Assembly: GCA_949298195.1 (NCBI GenBank)
Contig: CASFVT010000004.1
Coordinates: forward strand, 19,148 to 83,147
DNA from: an uncultured Bacillota bacterium
GTDB taxonomy: Bacteria; Bacillota_I; Bacilli_A; RFN20; CAG-826
DNA length: 64,000 nucleotides
Direction of reading: 5' to 3'
Shown: positions 35,483 through 44,265 of the stretch, piece by piece
How positions within the stretch are numbered: the stretch's first letter is position 1
Layout of the letters: each line of letters opens with the position of its first letter
Notes under the pieces: model-generated
Told to the model about the DNA's origin: nothing
The model's database searches: none
What the model saw: the letters and a program-made list of their open reading frames with translations, nothing else
Made by a program: the position numbers and the translations under genes

Positions 35483-36358
35483 TCATGCCTTCACCCCGCC
35501 GGCGGACAGGCCGCTGACCATATGACGCTGAGCCAAGAGGAAGACGACGAGGATCGGGGCCGAGACGACGAGCGAAGCGGCGAAGAAGAGAGGCCAGCTC
35601 CCCGTCGATTCCTGGGCTTGGAGACCATATAGACCACTGGCCAAGGTGAAGAAGCCCGGATCGGAGATGAAGGTGGTCGCGAAGATGTATTCGTTCCAGA
35701 CGTAGATGAGGACCATGACGGACGTGACGGCGAGGGCCGGACGGGCGAGGGGCATCACAATGCGGGTGACGACTTGGAAAGTCGAACAGCCGTCCATCCG
35801 GGCCGCTTCCTCGATCTCGTAGGGAATCGTGTCGAAATACCCTTTCAGGTTGTAGAGGCCGAAGATGGCTTGGGTTCCAACATAAACGATGAGGAGCCCG
35901 ATGATGTTGTTGGAGAGCCCTAGTTCGCGGATGAGTGTGTAGATGGAATAGAGACTCAAAACGGTCGGGAAGGCATTGAGGACAATCATCGTCTTGATGG
36001 CCGAGTTCCGGCCATGGAAAGAGAAGCGGGAGAAGGCATAGGCGGCCGGGACCGAGATGAGGAGGACGAAAAAGACGGTCGAGAGAGCCAGGAGGATGGT
36101 GTTCCCGAACCAGAGGAGCAAATCATAATCGGTGAAGAGGGTGACGTAGTTATCGATGGTCCAAGCCTCGGGGAAGAGCGACAGGGAGCTGGAAAGGAGG
36201 GATGAGCTCTCCCCGAAGCTCACCCCGAAGGCATAGACGATCGGGAGGAGGGTCAAGAGGCAAAGGACGACGAAGAAAGCGTTGAGGGAGGATTTCTTGG
36301 CAATCGTTTTGACCTTTTTGATGGCCTTTCTACGGGCGATTTCAGTCATATCAGGCAT
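35483..36358 (-). CDS. Sugar ABC transporter permease (MalG-like), starch locus 2
   Basis: A 291-residue permease with six membrane segments. The EAA loop is EAARMDGCSTFQVVTRIVMP and the C-terminus LSAGGVKA is family-typical. It overlaps the MalF-like gene by 8 nt. No ATPase gene follows; the shared MsmK at 31005 is the likely motor. Confidence 0.92.
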   Translation of the reverse strand: MPDMTEIARRKAIKKVKTIAKKSSLNAFFVVLCLLTLLPIVYAFGVSFGESSSLLSSSLSLFPEAWTIDNYVTLFTDYDLLLWFGNTILLALSTVFFVLLISVPAAYAFSRFSFHGRNSAIKTMIVLNAFPTVLSLYSIYTLIRELGLSNNIIGLLIVYVGTQAIFGLYNLKGYFDTIPYEIEEAARMDGCSTFQVVTRIVMPLARPALAVTSVMVLIYVWNEYIFATTFISDPGFFTLASGLYGLQAQESTGSWPLFFAASLVVSAPILVVFLLAQRHMVSGLSAGGVKA

Positions 36359-37262
36359 GGCTTTTCCCTCTTTTCCGGAATGATGGGTCGAAGAAGACAG
36401 TGGTCAAGACGACAAGGAGGAAGATGAGGGTGGCGACGGCTCCCGAATAGCCGTAGTTCCCGGTGATGAAGGCTTGTTGGTAGGCATAGACGATGACCGT
36501 TTCGATGTGGGCCCCGGTGCCGGTCGGGGAGATGGTCATCAGGTTGATGATGTCGAATTGTTTGAAGGTCGTGAAGACGGTGATGAGGACGGCGGGGGAT
36601 ATGATCGGGACAATCGAGGGAATGGTGATGAAGATATGCTTCTCAAGGGCGTTACAGCCATCGAGCTCCGCACTTTCGAAGAGTTCCTTGTTCACACTCT
36701 GGAGGGCCCCGTCGATGATCATGATCATGAAGGGGAGCGCCAACCACAAATTGACTATCGTGCAGGAAATGAAGGCCATCAAATCGCTGGAGAGGAAATC
36801 GATGCTCAGCCCCATTGCCCTCAGGATCTTCGTCAAATAACCGAACTGGCCATTGAACATCCCGTTCTTCCAAAGAAGGATTGAGACGTAACCAGGCATC
36901 GCCCAAGGAATCATGAGGAGAGCCTTGTAGATTTTCCTCAGCCGCAGATTCGGGGAATTGAGGAGAACGGCCAAAAGGTAGGCGATGACGAGTTGGAGGA
37001 CCATGTTGACGATGGTCCAAAGAATCGTCATCCCAAGGCTACGGAGGAACGATGTCGAGGCTATGTCAAAGGCATCGATGTAGTTCCCAAAGCCGATGAG
37101 GGAGTAGTCGTACCAGTTGAAAATCCCCATGTTGGTGAATGAGAGATAGACCGTATGGGCAATTGGGAAGACGACCACCAGGCCAATGGCGAGGATCGAG
37201 AGGCACGAGTAAAGCCAAGGCCGGCTCTCGCGGGCGATTTTCTTCTTGGTCGCGGCTTTCAT
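36351..37262 (-). CDS. Sugar ABC transporter permease (MalF-like), starch locus 2
   Basis: A 303-residue permease of the short type with six membrane segments, unlike the long MalF proteins of the other two importers. The ATPase-docking loop reads ESAELDGCNALEKHIFITIP, a less usual ES for EA at its start. It overlaps the binding-protein gene by 4 nt and the MalG-like gene by 8 nt. Confidence 0.92.
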   Translation of the reverse strand: MKAATKKKIARESRPWLYSCLSILAIGLVVVFPIAHTVYLSFTNMGIFNWYDYSLIGFGNYIDAFDIASTSFLRSLGMTILWTIVNMVLQLVIAYLLAVLLNSPNLRLRKIYKALLMIPWAMPGYVSILLWKNGMFNGQFGYLTKILRAMGLSIDFLSSDLMAFISCTIVNLWLALPFMIMIIDGALQSVNKELFESAELDGCNALEKHIFITIPSIVPIISPAVLITVFTTFKQFDIINLMTISPTGTGAHIETVIVYAYQQAFITGNYGYSGAVATLIFLLVVLTTVFFDPSFRKRGKSHA

Positions 37263-38476
37263 TGCATTTGCTCAATGAGGCGTTCGGCTTCTTCTTGGTA
37301 TTTCTGGCAGGTTTCTTCGATTGAGGCGTTGTTCATGTTGATGTCGGTGAGGAGTTTGCCGAGTTCGCTCCACATGATGTCCATCTCCGGGCGGGAGGGC
37401 ATCGGGACGGCTGTGGCGGCCTGGGCCTCGATGGCCTTCACGATTTCATTGTCCTTCACCCCTTCGATCTCATAGGCGGCATTTAGCGCCGGGGCGCAGC
37501 CCGAAACGATGGCCAATTCCCCTTGGACGGAGGGGTCGAGCATGACCTCCATCACATTCTTGATACGGGCCTTCCGCGCTGGGTCGGCGCATTTGACACG
37601 GAGGGCTTGGATTCCCTGGACGCCACTATAGGGAGAGAGTTCTTTCCCGTTGGGGAGGGTGGGCATTGGGGCTACCCCGATGTCGATCCCTTCCTCGAGG
37701 GCCGAGGGAATCATCCACGGGCCCCCGATAACAGCATCGGCGCTCTCTTCGAGGAAGAGGGTGTTGACTGTCGCATAGTCGGCGGTCGTCCGCGGCATGT
37801 ACTCGATGAATTTGTGATGGTATTCCAATGACTCGACGACCAGGGGATCGTTTAACCCAGGGCTTCCATCGTCATGGAGGATTTCGCCGCCGAAGCCGTT
37901 GATCCAAGCTGAGGCATAGTAGGCGGTCGAGTGCTGCTCGACGAAGCCGTACCGGCGGCCGTCAGTGTATTCCTGCATGTAGGCATAGAGTTCTTCCGTC
38001 GTCTTCGGGACATCCGGTAGATTCGGATCATCGTCGTTCATGAGGTCTTTGTTGTAGAGGAAAAGGGTTGTCTCGTAATACAGGGGGAGCCCGTAGTTCA
38101 CCGCTTGGTATTCCATGGCCGAGAGGGTGAGGGGAACGCTGTCCTCATAGGAAGCCGGGTCAATGAGGTCATCGAGGGGTTCGAGGATCCCAATGGTGGC
38201 GAAGAGCCCGATTTTGTCGTGAGCAAAAATGTACATATCGGGGCAGGACGATGAATCGTTACCAACGAGTTTGAGCTGGTCGGTCATGGCGTCGCGTTTC
38301 ACGAATTCCACCTTCTCCTCGGGAAGGGCGCTGGCAATGGCCGCTTGGAGGACTTCTACCACCGCATCGGTCTTGTCATGCCAGATGATGAGCGCCCCCT
38401 CGTCTTTCGAACAAGAAACGAGGGCAAGCGAGAGTGGTAGGACAAGGGCCAAGGCCCCTAGTAAAGGCTTTTTCAT
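37259..38476 (-). CDS. Sugar ABC transporter substrate-binding lipoprotein, starch locus 2
   Basis: A 405-residue maltose-type binding protein. The signal ends in the lipobox LVSC (Cys at about 22). The mature protein has an N-lobe opening LIIWHDKTDAVVEVL, the inner YGLPLYYETTLFLYNKDLM stretch and the late SPYSGVQGIQALRV region of cluster-B proteins. ATG at 38476 follows an AGGACTCC-like stretch with a weak ribosome site. Upstream, a strong hairpin separates it from the CBM26-like lipoprotein gene of the same operon. Confidence 0.9.
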   Translation of the reverse strand: MKKPLLGALALVLPLSLALVSCSKDEGALIIWHDKTDAVVEVLQAAIASALPEEKVEFVKRDAMTDQLKLVGNDSSSCPDMYIFAHDKIGLFATIGILEPLDDLIDPASYEDSVPLTLSAMEYQAVNYGLPLYYETTLFLYNKDLMNDDDPNLPDVPKTTEELYAYMQEYTDGRRYGFVEQHSTAYYASAWINGFGGEILHDDGSPGLNDPLVVESLEYHHKFIEYMPRTTADYATVNTLFLEESADAVIGGPWMIPSALEEGIDIGVAPMPTLPNGKELSPYSGVQGIQALRVKCADPARKARIKNVMEVMLDPSVQGELAIVSGCAPALNAAYEIEGVKDNEIVKAIEAQAATAVPMPSRPEMDIMWSELGKLLTDINMNNASIEETCQKYQEEAERLIEQMQ

Positions 38477-38496
38477 CGTTAGGAGTCCTCCAAGGT

Positions 38497-38518
38497 GGGA
38501 GGGCCGTGTGGCCCTCCC
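38497..38518 (-). repeat. Strong hairpin between CBM lipoprotein and binding-protein genes
   Basis: GGGAGGGCC-GTGT-GGCCCTCCC is a perfect 9-bp stem with a 4-nt loop and no T run. It sits at the same place in the operon as the hairpin at 25514-25547 in the other starch locus. Confidence 0.65.
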
Positions 38519-38535
38519 GAATAAAGGATGAGGGA

Positions 38536-39768
38536 TTACTCTTCGTAAGTGATGGCGAGATTGAAGGTGCCGTCTCCATTATCGACGACCGTGCCGTAGA
38601 CTGTTTCCTTAGTGGTGTCGATGAGCTCTCCGGTATCGGCATCGACATCCTTGGTTTGCCAACGCTGGTCGGACGTGGGGTCGTCGTTTTTGCTGTTCGA
38701 GATGATGACATTGTCGCACGTGGTCAGAACATCGTAGGAATAGGTTCCGTCCTCGTTGACCGTCAGGGCTTCGCCCGGCCAGGCTGAGAAGAGAGTGGAT
38801 CCGCTAGCGTCATTCCAAGCCCAGAGATAAGGAGCGGTCCAATCCTCAGGCACGGTGACGATGAGGTGATAGGTCTCGCTCGCCGGTAAGGGCTTGGTTT
38901 CATAGGCGATGATCCCGGCTTCGTTCTTGCCCTCAATCAAGTATTCACCGACCTTGGCGTACCAGGAATTCCGGCCGTTGTTCTTCCGGAGGGTGAAATC
39001 GACCGACCTGTTGTCCCCGCCGTCGGTAACGTAATAGGAAACATAATCTGCCCGGGCATAGCCCATGAACATGTAGCCATCGCTATCGAGTTCGGTCGGG
39101 ATGAGTGTCTCTTTCCCGTCCTTGTCAACGCCATAGACGTTGGCGGTTCTCCAGGCATTCGGAACCTCAACCCCGAAAAGGGCGTCCATCACGTAGGGGA
39201 CGGCAGCCGGAGCTCCGGTCGGGGCCTCATAGAGGGCAGTGAGGTTGTAGGTGGTCCGCGATGTCCCGTCCTCGTTTTGGGCGGTTCCCTCGCTAATTCC
39301 GTCGAACCAGACGTTCTTGCCCTCAATGGTGAGACCCTCGCTTTGGATGGCCTTTGCGCTGTCGTCTTGGTTGGCGGCGATGATGATCATGTCGATTCTC
39401 GTGGGGACAGTGAGTTGATACCAGCCGTCGTCACCGGCTTGCTCCATGGCCCGGCCTGGCCAAGCCGCTCCTTGGTAGGCGTTGGCGCCTCCCTCGTTGG
39501 TCCAGGCCCAGAGATGCGGATCGTTCCAGCCCTGCGGGGCCTTAAATGAGACGGAATAACCGGTGTCGTCGGCTAGCGTCTCGAGGTCAGGGAAGGTCGG
39601 GTACTCAGTCGGGGTGCCGACCTGTTCTTCTTCGCTGCTACTGGAAGCACTGTTTGTCGTCTCCTCTTCCGAGGTCGATGAAGCCGGTGATGAGGTGGTG
39701 GTGGGGCCGCAGGCGGCTAGTACTAGTCCGACCAGTAGACCACTTAGAAGAAACAATGGTTTTTTCAT
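38536..39768 (-). CDS. Starch-binding surface lipoprotein with two CBM26-like modules
   Basis: A 410-residue lipoprotein with lipobox LAAC (Cys at about 20) and a Ser/Glu/Thr linker. Two modules near residues 70-160 and 275-360 share the pattern of starch-binding CBM25/26: an opening GWNDPHLWAW or DWTAPYLWAW and a central AWPG (GAAWPGRAM, SAWPGEAL), followed by a segment such as DMIIIAANQ or NVIISNSKN. It should tether starch fragments for the importer encoded downstream. ATG at 39768 has AGGAGG 6 nt upstream. A cre-controlled promoter precedes it. Confidence 0.8.
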   Translation of the reverse strand: MKKPLFLLSGLLVGLVLAACGPTTTSSPASSTSEEETTNSASSSSEEEQVGTPTEYPTFPDLETLADDTGYSVSFKAPQGWNDPHLWAWTNEGGANAYQGAAWPGRAMEQAGDDGWYQLTVPTRIDMIIIAANQDDSAKAIQSEGLTIEGKNVWFDGISEGTAQNEDGTSRTTYNLTALYEAPTGAPAAVPYVMDALFGVEVPNAWRTANVYGVDKDGKETLIPTELDSDGYMFMGYARADYVSYYVTDGGDNRSVDFTLRKNNGRNSWYAKVGEYLIEGKNEAGIIAYETKPLPASETYHLIVTVPEDWTAPYLWAWNDASGSTLFSAWPGEALTVNEDGTYSYDVLTTCDNVIISNSKNDDPTSDQRWQTKDVDADTGELIDTTKETVYGTVVDNGDGTFNLAITYEE

Positions 39769-39796
39769 AAATCCTCCTATTATTGCTTCTGCCTCC

Positions 39797-39825
39797 ATTA
39801 TTCGGGGTCTGGATTGTGCGGTCAC
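39797..39825 (-). promoter_or_regulatory. Probable promoter of starch locus 2
   Basis: AATAAT (39802-39797) with GTGACC (39825-39820) at 17 bp. The -35 is weak, four of six, as would suit a promoter that needs an activator at the adjacent cre site. Confidence 0.45.
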
Positions 39826-39834
39826 CAAGAATGA

Positions 39835-39848
39835 TGAAAGCGGTTACA
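39835..39848. promoter_or_regulatory. cre operator upstream of starch locus 2
   Basis: TGAAAGCGGTTACA is a full match to TGWAANCGNTNWCA. It lies 9 bp upstream of the proposed -35. Confidence 0.75.
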
Positions 39849-39974
39849 TAATCTAAAGACTCGATGTTGACTAAGTAAATCAAAATGGCCGTTTACAAAA
39901 GAAACGCCTTTTCTTCAAAAACGCCCAACGCTTCATATCCGGCTCCGCTGATAAGCGAGCGGCCAGTTTGAAAA

Positions 39975-40403
39975 TCAAGGGCAATCGGTACCTCCGTTAG
40001 GAGGCCGACACCTATTAATCCTTTTGATTCCCATCGCGGTTCCCCTCAAAAGGCCGTGTCTTTCCACGGCCAGGCGAAAATACTCGGAGCAAGACGGCTC
40101 GTGACGACACCTCATCCTGAGCCATGTCGGGGCGAGGCATTGATAAGCGTCGATCAAATAGAAGAGGACGGCTTTCGGGAACAGAAAGGCAAAAAGGGCC
40201 AGTAGGACGAACGGCAAGAGGGAGGCGATGAGGGCATCACGGGTGATGTCATATGAGAAAAAGCCCACAAACGACATGATGAATATGAGGGCAATCGACT
40301 TGAAATAGACGAGGTCCCTTCCTCCGTCCGGATAGTGGAGTTTCCGCTGGTAGCCAGTGGAGGCCGGATGTTCGTTTTCAAAATTGAGCTTCCTGAGCAT
40401 CAA
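39975..40403 (-). CDS. yidD: YidD-like membrane insertion factor with N-terminal membrane extension
   Basis: The C-terminal 55 residues match YidD, a small factor that helps YidC insert membrane proteins: RCRHEPSCSEYF (Cys at 99 and 105), AVERHGLLRG and KRINRCRP with two more Cys. YidD is usually 70-90 residues; this one has 142, with two membrane segments (about 33-50 and 58-85) added in front. It is outside the usual rpmH-rnpA-yidC setting. ATG at 40403 overlaps the upstream 158-residue gene by 4 nt, so they are co-translated. Confidence 0.8.
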   Translation of the reverse strand: MMLRKLNFENEHPASTGYQRKLHYPDGGRDLVYFKSIALIFIMSFVGFFSYDITRDALIASLLPFVLLALFAFLFPKAVLFYLIDAYQCLAPTWLRMRCRHEPSCSEYFRLAVERHGLLRGTAMGIKRINRCRPPNGGTDCP

Positions 40404-40876
40404 CTGCCTTTATGAGCCTTCTCATAGACGTCGATCATCTCCGAATAACGAACGGCGTATGAGGCCGCGTCCTTGTATCTTGCGATCGAGAGCATGGCCT
40501 TCATGGCCTTTCGAAGTTCTTCGCACTCCTCTTCCGTTTCGACCGTCCCGTCGAATAGGTTATCCGTATATATCTTGTCCACCGCCTCCGAAGCCCAATC
40601 GCCACCTGGGGCCTTCGTGGCTGCCTCGCCCTTTGCGAAGACGACGAGCAAGGTGGTGCTCGTCGAGGGGAATTTGCAGCCGTATTTGCAGCCGAAACTA
40701 TTGTTGGCAGTCAAAAGCGGAACGATTTCCTGGAGTTTCCATCCTTCGGATTCGTATTGTTCCACGAGGAGATTGAGTTTTCGATGCCCAACCCCGATGT
40801 CCTCGACTTGGCAGCTTGTCCCAAGCCATTGGAACTTCATCGAATTGACTTTCAGTTTCTCGATTTTGTATTCCAT
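40400..40876 (-). CDS. Hypothetical protein with DUF4177-like N-terminus
   Basis: A 158-residue soluble protein. The first 80 residues (MEYKIEKLKVN, LNLLVEQYESEGWKLQEIVPL) recall DUF4177, small proteins of about 60 residues with an EGWEL-like core and unknown role; here the core is interrupted by a Cys-containing segment (FGCKYGCKF). The C-terminal half is acidic and helical. The gene precedes and overlaps the yidD-like gene. ATG at 40876 has GAGGAAA upstream. Confidence 0.6.
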   Translation of the reverse strand: MEYKIEKLKVNSMKFQWLGTSCQVEDIGVGHRKLNLLVEQYESEGWKLQEIVPLLTANNSFGCKYGCKFPSTSTTLLVVFAKGEAATKAPGGDWASEAVDKIYTDNLFDGTVETEEECEELRKAMKAMLSIARYKDAASYAVRYSEMIDVYEKAHKGS

Positions 40877-41229
40877 TCGGTGTTTCCTCTCACTCGAACA
40901 TCTTAATGGTTTCTCGACGAAATCAGAAAGCGGCCCTTACTGCAATATGTCTTATTGGCCTATCCCTACGATTGAGACCACCAGAAAAGCTTTGATGATG
41001 AATTTTGGAGACCAACAAAGAAATTGCTATTTTAAAGCCCGATGGCAGGCTGGGTTTTCAATCTAAGAACCGTAGTTTTCTTACACCTCCATAAATTTCA
41101 TTCGGCTCGGTTATCCACGTGTTTGTCTCCTTATTAATGATTCCGTGAACGCTTCAGGTTTAAGTCATCGGACCATGACCTATGCAACAATCTGAAAGGA
41201 AACTTCCGCGCAAAACCATTTTTCAAACG
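40877..41229. other. Intergenic region without a recognisable gene
   Basis: No supported coding frame on either strand. The start of the 158-residue gene faces one side and a lipoprotein terminator the other. A short palindromic TGAACGCTTCA at 41145-41155 resembles a shortened cre site but lacks the full spacing. Confidence 0.4.
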
Positions 41230-41263
41230 AAAAGAAAACGGCCTTCTCAGGGAGGGCCGTTTC
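41230..41263 (-). terminator. Terminator after galactan-locus lipoprotein
   Basis: On the minus strand AAACGGCC...GGCCGTTTT with a 12-nt loop is followed by CTTTTC. It lies 18 bp beyond the stop of the 41281 gene. Confidence 0.75.
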
Positions 41264-41280
41264 CATTGATCTGGTTTGCC

Positions 41281-42528
41281 TTAGGCGACCGTGTAGGTGC
41301 CGAGGTTTCCACCGGCGTTCGTGAACGAGCCGGTGCAGGTGACGGTCATCTCGGATTCGACGTTGAAGGTGTAGGGGCTCCGGTCAGCGCCATCGTGGGT
41401 CAGTGTCGTGTCCGCACTCCCATTCCACCAGTAGAAATAGACGTTGTGGCTACCGGCCGCTAGATTGGTCGTGTAGGTGAAGTCGACTTCTCCTTCTCCC
41501 TTGACGATACCGGAGCTGATCCAATTGTCGTCAAGGACGACCTGGGGCCACTTGGCATCCGCCGGAAGGTCTTCGGTGAGGACTAGATTGAAGGTAACGT
41601 CATAGCCATCGCTCGGGGTATCCTCGCCGCCGACGGAGGGGATATTCGTCCACGTGGCGCTGAAGGAATATTCACTCGTTCCGGCAACGAGGTCAAAGAT
41701 ATAGCCGGCGTCGCCAAGGTTTTGCGATTTGTTCCAAGTGATCTGGGTGATGTCGTTGGTCGCTTCGAGATAGGGGTTGATGGTGAAGCTTCCAATCGGA
41801 AGGTTTTCATAGGTGTGGCTGTATTTTCCGTCACCGAGGTTCTCCCAGACGGTTTCATTCCCGCCTTGGTTCACCGAGTCGTAGGCGACGATGTAGAGGC
41901 CTGCCTGATCGATCGGATTGCCTTCGCCGTCGGTCGCGGTGAGGGTGAAGGTCGCTTCCGCGAGCACCTTGCTCGAATCCGGCTGGTTCGAGAAGGTGAC
42001 GGTCTGATAGTAATCGCTTTGTCCTTCCAACGTGATGAAGTCGAGGTTGGTGTCGTTCCCCGGGCACTCGTCGCAGACGATGCCCGTCCACGGACCGGCT
42101 TCCCGGTTCTGGACATAGACTTTGTAGATGATCATCTGCTCGATCTCGACTTCCGGGAAGACATAGGTCCAGGTCCCGTCGTCTTGGAGGGTGGCCATTT
42201 CGTAGCCCCAAACGCTAGCCGAGGCTCCTTCGAGATTCGGCGAACCGACGTAGATGGCATTCTCGTCGAGGACGTCGATTCCCTCGACGGTGATATGAAG
42301 GGTCGGGGTCACCGTCGGGATGACGATTTCCCCGCCGCCCTGCTCGCTTGAGCTCGAGGAAGAGGAGGTGGTCCCGGCGGCTTCTTCCGAGGAAGAGGAC
42401 GACGTAATCGAAGTGGCCGGAGCCGTCGATTCGGTGCTCTCGGTGGGGGTCGAGGAGGAAGTCCCGGGCTCACAGGCAGCCAGGATAACGGCCGCCGGTA
42501 GGAGGGCGGCTAGAAGTGCTTTCTTCAT
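41281..42528 (-). CDS. Putative carbohydrate-binding lipoprotein
   Basis: A 415-residue lipoprotein with lipobox LAAC (Cys at about 19) and a very long Ser/Thr/Glu linker (about 22-68). The mature part is a chain of beta-sandwich-like segments with many aromatic residues (GYEMATLQDDGTWTYVFPEV, YFYWWNGSADTTLTHDG). The last domain, with the stretch SHNVYFYWWNG, looks like a sugar-binding module, but I cannot assign a CBM family. It lies 85 bp after the GH53 lipoprotein gene and has its own cre-like site, so it may be expressed both with the galactan operon and separately. Confidence 0.65.
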   Translation of the reverse strand: MKKALLAALLPAAVILAACEPGTSSSTPTESTESTAPATSITSSSSSEEAAGTTSSSSSSSEQGGGEIVIPTVTPTLHITVEGIDVLDENAIYVGSPNLEGASASVWGYEMATLQDDGTWTYVFPEVEIEQMIIYKVYVQNREAGPWTGIVCDECPGNDTNLDFITLEGQSDYYQTVTFSNQPDSSKVLAEATFTLTATDGEGNPIDQAGLYIVAYDSVNQGGNETVWENLGDGKYSHTYENLPIGSFTINPYLEATNDITQITWNKSQNLGDAGYIFDLVAGTSEYSFSATWTNIPSVGGEDTPSDGYDVTFNLVLTEDLPADAKWPQVVLDDNWISSGIVKGEGEVDFTYTTNLAAGSHNVYFYWWNGSADTTLTHDGADRSPYTFNVESEMTVTCTGSFTNAGGNLGTYTVA

Positions 42529-42554
42529 TCTTTTTTTCCTTTCAGCTTCTTGGT

Positions 42555-42568
42555 TGGAAGCGGTTTCA
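42555..42568. promoter_or_regulatory. cre-like site upstream of binding lipoprotein
   Basis: TGGAAGCGGTTTCA matches the cre consensus except at position 3. It is only 26 bp from the ATG at 42528, so it should lie in the transcribed leader or over a promoter (TAGAAT at 42572-42567) and act by repression. A palindrome TTATCGATAA is at 42588-42597 or close by. Confidence 0.45.
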
Positions 42569-42613
42569 TTCTAGGGATGGGGGAGAGACATCGTTATCGA
42601 TAAATCTCTCTTG

Positions 42614-44260
42614 TTAGGCGTACATCTTCTCGTAGACGGCGAGGCTTCCGAGGGCCTTCCCGTCGAGGGAGAAGAGCCCTTGGTTGGCCCAGGAGTTCCG
42701 GGAGCTGGCATCCGACCATCCGCAGCCGGCGCGGATCCGCCAAGCCGGTTCCCAATAGAAGGCTCCCCAACCATTGCTCAGGTTTGCCACCGCCTCGGTG
42801 AGGTCATGGATGCAGTCGGCCTGTCCTTGGACATTCACTTCATAAGAAGAGACGGCCGCGGCCCCGGGGTCCTCGTACTTGGAGAAAATCCAGTTGCCGA
42901 GCATGTCTTCCTCGTAGGTATAGCCGTAGGCGTGTTCGGCGGCGCAGATGAGCTTATCGGGGAAAGCCGCGGCGATTTTGCCAATGTGGGTCCGGAGGGT
43001 CGAGGGATTGCTCCATTGGTAATAGACGTAGCAAGAAAGGCCGATGATGTCGTAATCGACGCTTTCGATGTTCCGGAAATAGTTGATGATGTCGTCGCTC
43101 GCCGTGAGGCCACGGGCAAGATGGACCATGGTGAGGATGTTCCCGTCGACGTCCTTGACCGCGGCATTGGCCTTGCCCAGATAGTAGGTCCAGTTGCTCG
43201 AACCGACGCTCCCGGCAATGGAGGATGGGGCATTGTAGGAGTCGGCGATGTAGCCAGGATTGTCTCCCGTCAGGCGGTTATAGTCCGTGCCCGGGAGCTG
43301 GGTGAGCATCCCCGTCGTCGTCTCGTTGCCGATCTGGACGGCATCGGGCAGGGCATCCGCGGCCTTCATGTCCTCGAGGGTCGACTTCGTGTATTCGTAA
43401 ATCGTATCCCCCATTTCCTGGGCTGAGCTGATCGAGGACCAGGCCTTGGGGATGACTTGTTGGCCCGGGTGGGCGTAGAAGTCGCTGTAATGGAAATTGA
43501 GGAGGACCTTGAGCCCGGCCGCCTTCGCTTCCCTAGCCATCCACTCGACGTATTCATAAGAGCAGATGCCAGCCCCGTAAGGGGTCGGATTGCCTTCCGA
43601 ATCGAGGAGGTTGTGGTTGTAGGGGTCGACCCAGAGGCGGAGGCGAACCCAATTCACTTTGTGGTCGGCGATGATTTGGAAGAGGGATTGTTCATCGCCG
43701 GCTTCGTTGTAGAAGGCCCCGTAGTATTCCCCGCAGCGTTCATAGATGTAGGCAGCCGAGGAGATGTCCATCCCATTGGCGAATCCCTCGTCGAGGCTTG
43801 CGATGGGATCGACGGATATCTCGTCGAACCAGCCTTCATTCTCCGCGGCTTCCCCATGCTGTTCCCGGTAGGGGCGGTTGGCCACCTTGACCGAGAAGCT
43901 TCCACTCGCTCCTTTGGAATCAGTGACCGTTACGAGGGTCGAACTATTGCCCCTAAGGCCGATGAACCCGCCGTTTTCGTAACGGATGTCGTCGCCTTCG
44001 AAGCTGAAGGTCAATTGCTCATTGTTGAGGATGGTTCCCCCACTATCCTTGACCACCGGGGCCACCGGGTCGCCCCGATAGACGTAGAGGTTCTCGATGT
44101 CCGCCGCTTCCAAGGTGCGCGCGGTTTCGCTGCTCGAAGAAGACAAGGGCGAGGTGGAAATCGGGGAAGAAGCCTCCGTGGAAGAGGAAACCCCGGGTGC
44201 CCCGCCGATATCGCAAGAAGCGAGGAGGAAGGTGAAAAGGAGGATCGGTGTCTTTTTCAT
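42614..44260 (-). CDS. GH53 endo-beta-1,4-galactanase lipoprotein
   Basis: A 548-residue surface enzyme that cuts beta-1,4-galactan side chains of pectin. Lipobox LASC (Cys at about 16) and a Ser-rich linker are followed by an Ig-like domain (about 50-128), then GH53 from about 145 to the end. The acid/base is Glu313 in QIGNET and the nucleophile Glu442 in AAEHAYGY. The family stretches NWVRLRLWVDP and LLNFHYSDFYAHPGQQ are clear. ATG at 44260 lies 5 nt after the MalG stop, with a weak GGGGTAAA ribosome site; the frame is open much further upstream inside malG but that part is not coding. Confidence 0.92.
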   Translation of the reverse strand: MKKTPILLFTFLLASCDIGGAPGVSSSTEASSPISTSPLSSSSSETARTLEAADIENLYVYRGDPVAPVVKDSGGTILNNEQLTFSFEGDDIRYENGGFIGLRGNSSTLVTVTDSKGASGSFSVKVANRPYREQHGEAAENEGWFDEISVDPIASLDEGFANGMDISSAAYIYERCGEYYGAFYNEAGDEQSLFQIIADHKVNWVRLRLWVDPYNHNLLDSEGNPTPYGAGICSYEYVEWMAREAKAAGLKVLLNFHYSDFYAHPGQQVIPKAWSSISSAQEMGDTIYEYTKSTLEDMKAADALPDAVQIGNETTTGMLTQLPGTDYNRLTGDNPGYIADSYNAPSSIAGSVGSSNWTYYLGKANAAVKDVDGNILTMVHLARGLTASDDIINYFRNIESVDYDIIGLSCYVYYQWSNPSTLRTHIGKIAAAFPDKLICAAEHAYGYTYEEDMLGNWIFSKYEDPGAAAVSSYEVNVQGQADCIHDLTEAVANLSNGWGAFYWEPAWRIRAGCGWSDASSRNSWANQGLFSLDGKALGSLAVYEKMYA

Positions 44261-44265
44261 TGTTT

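Noticed and set aside
41145..41155. TGAACGCTTCA as a cre site
   Set aside because: The arms fit, but it is 3 bp shorter than the consensus spacing and no promoter is close by.
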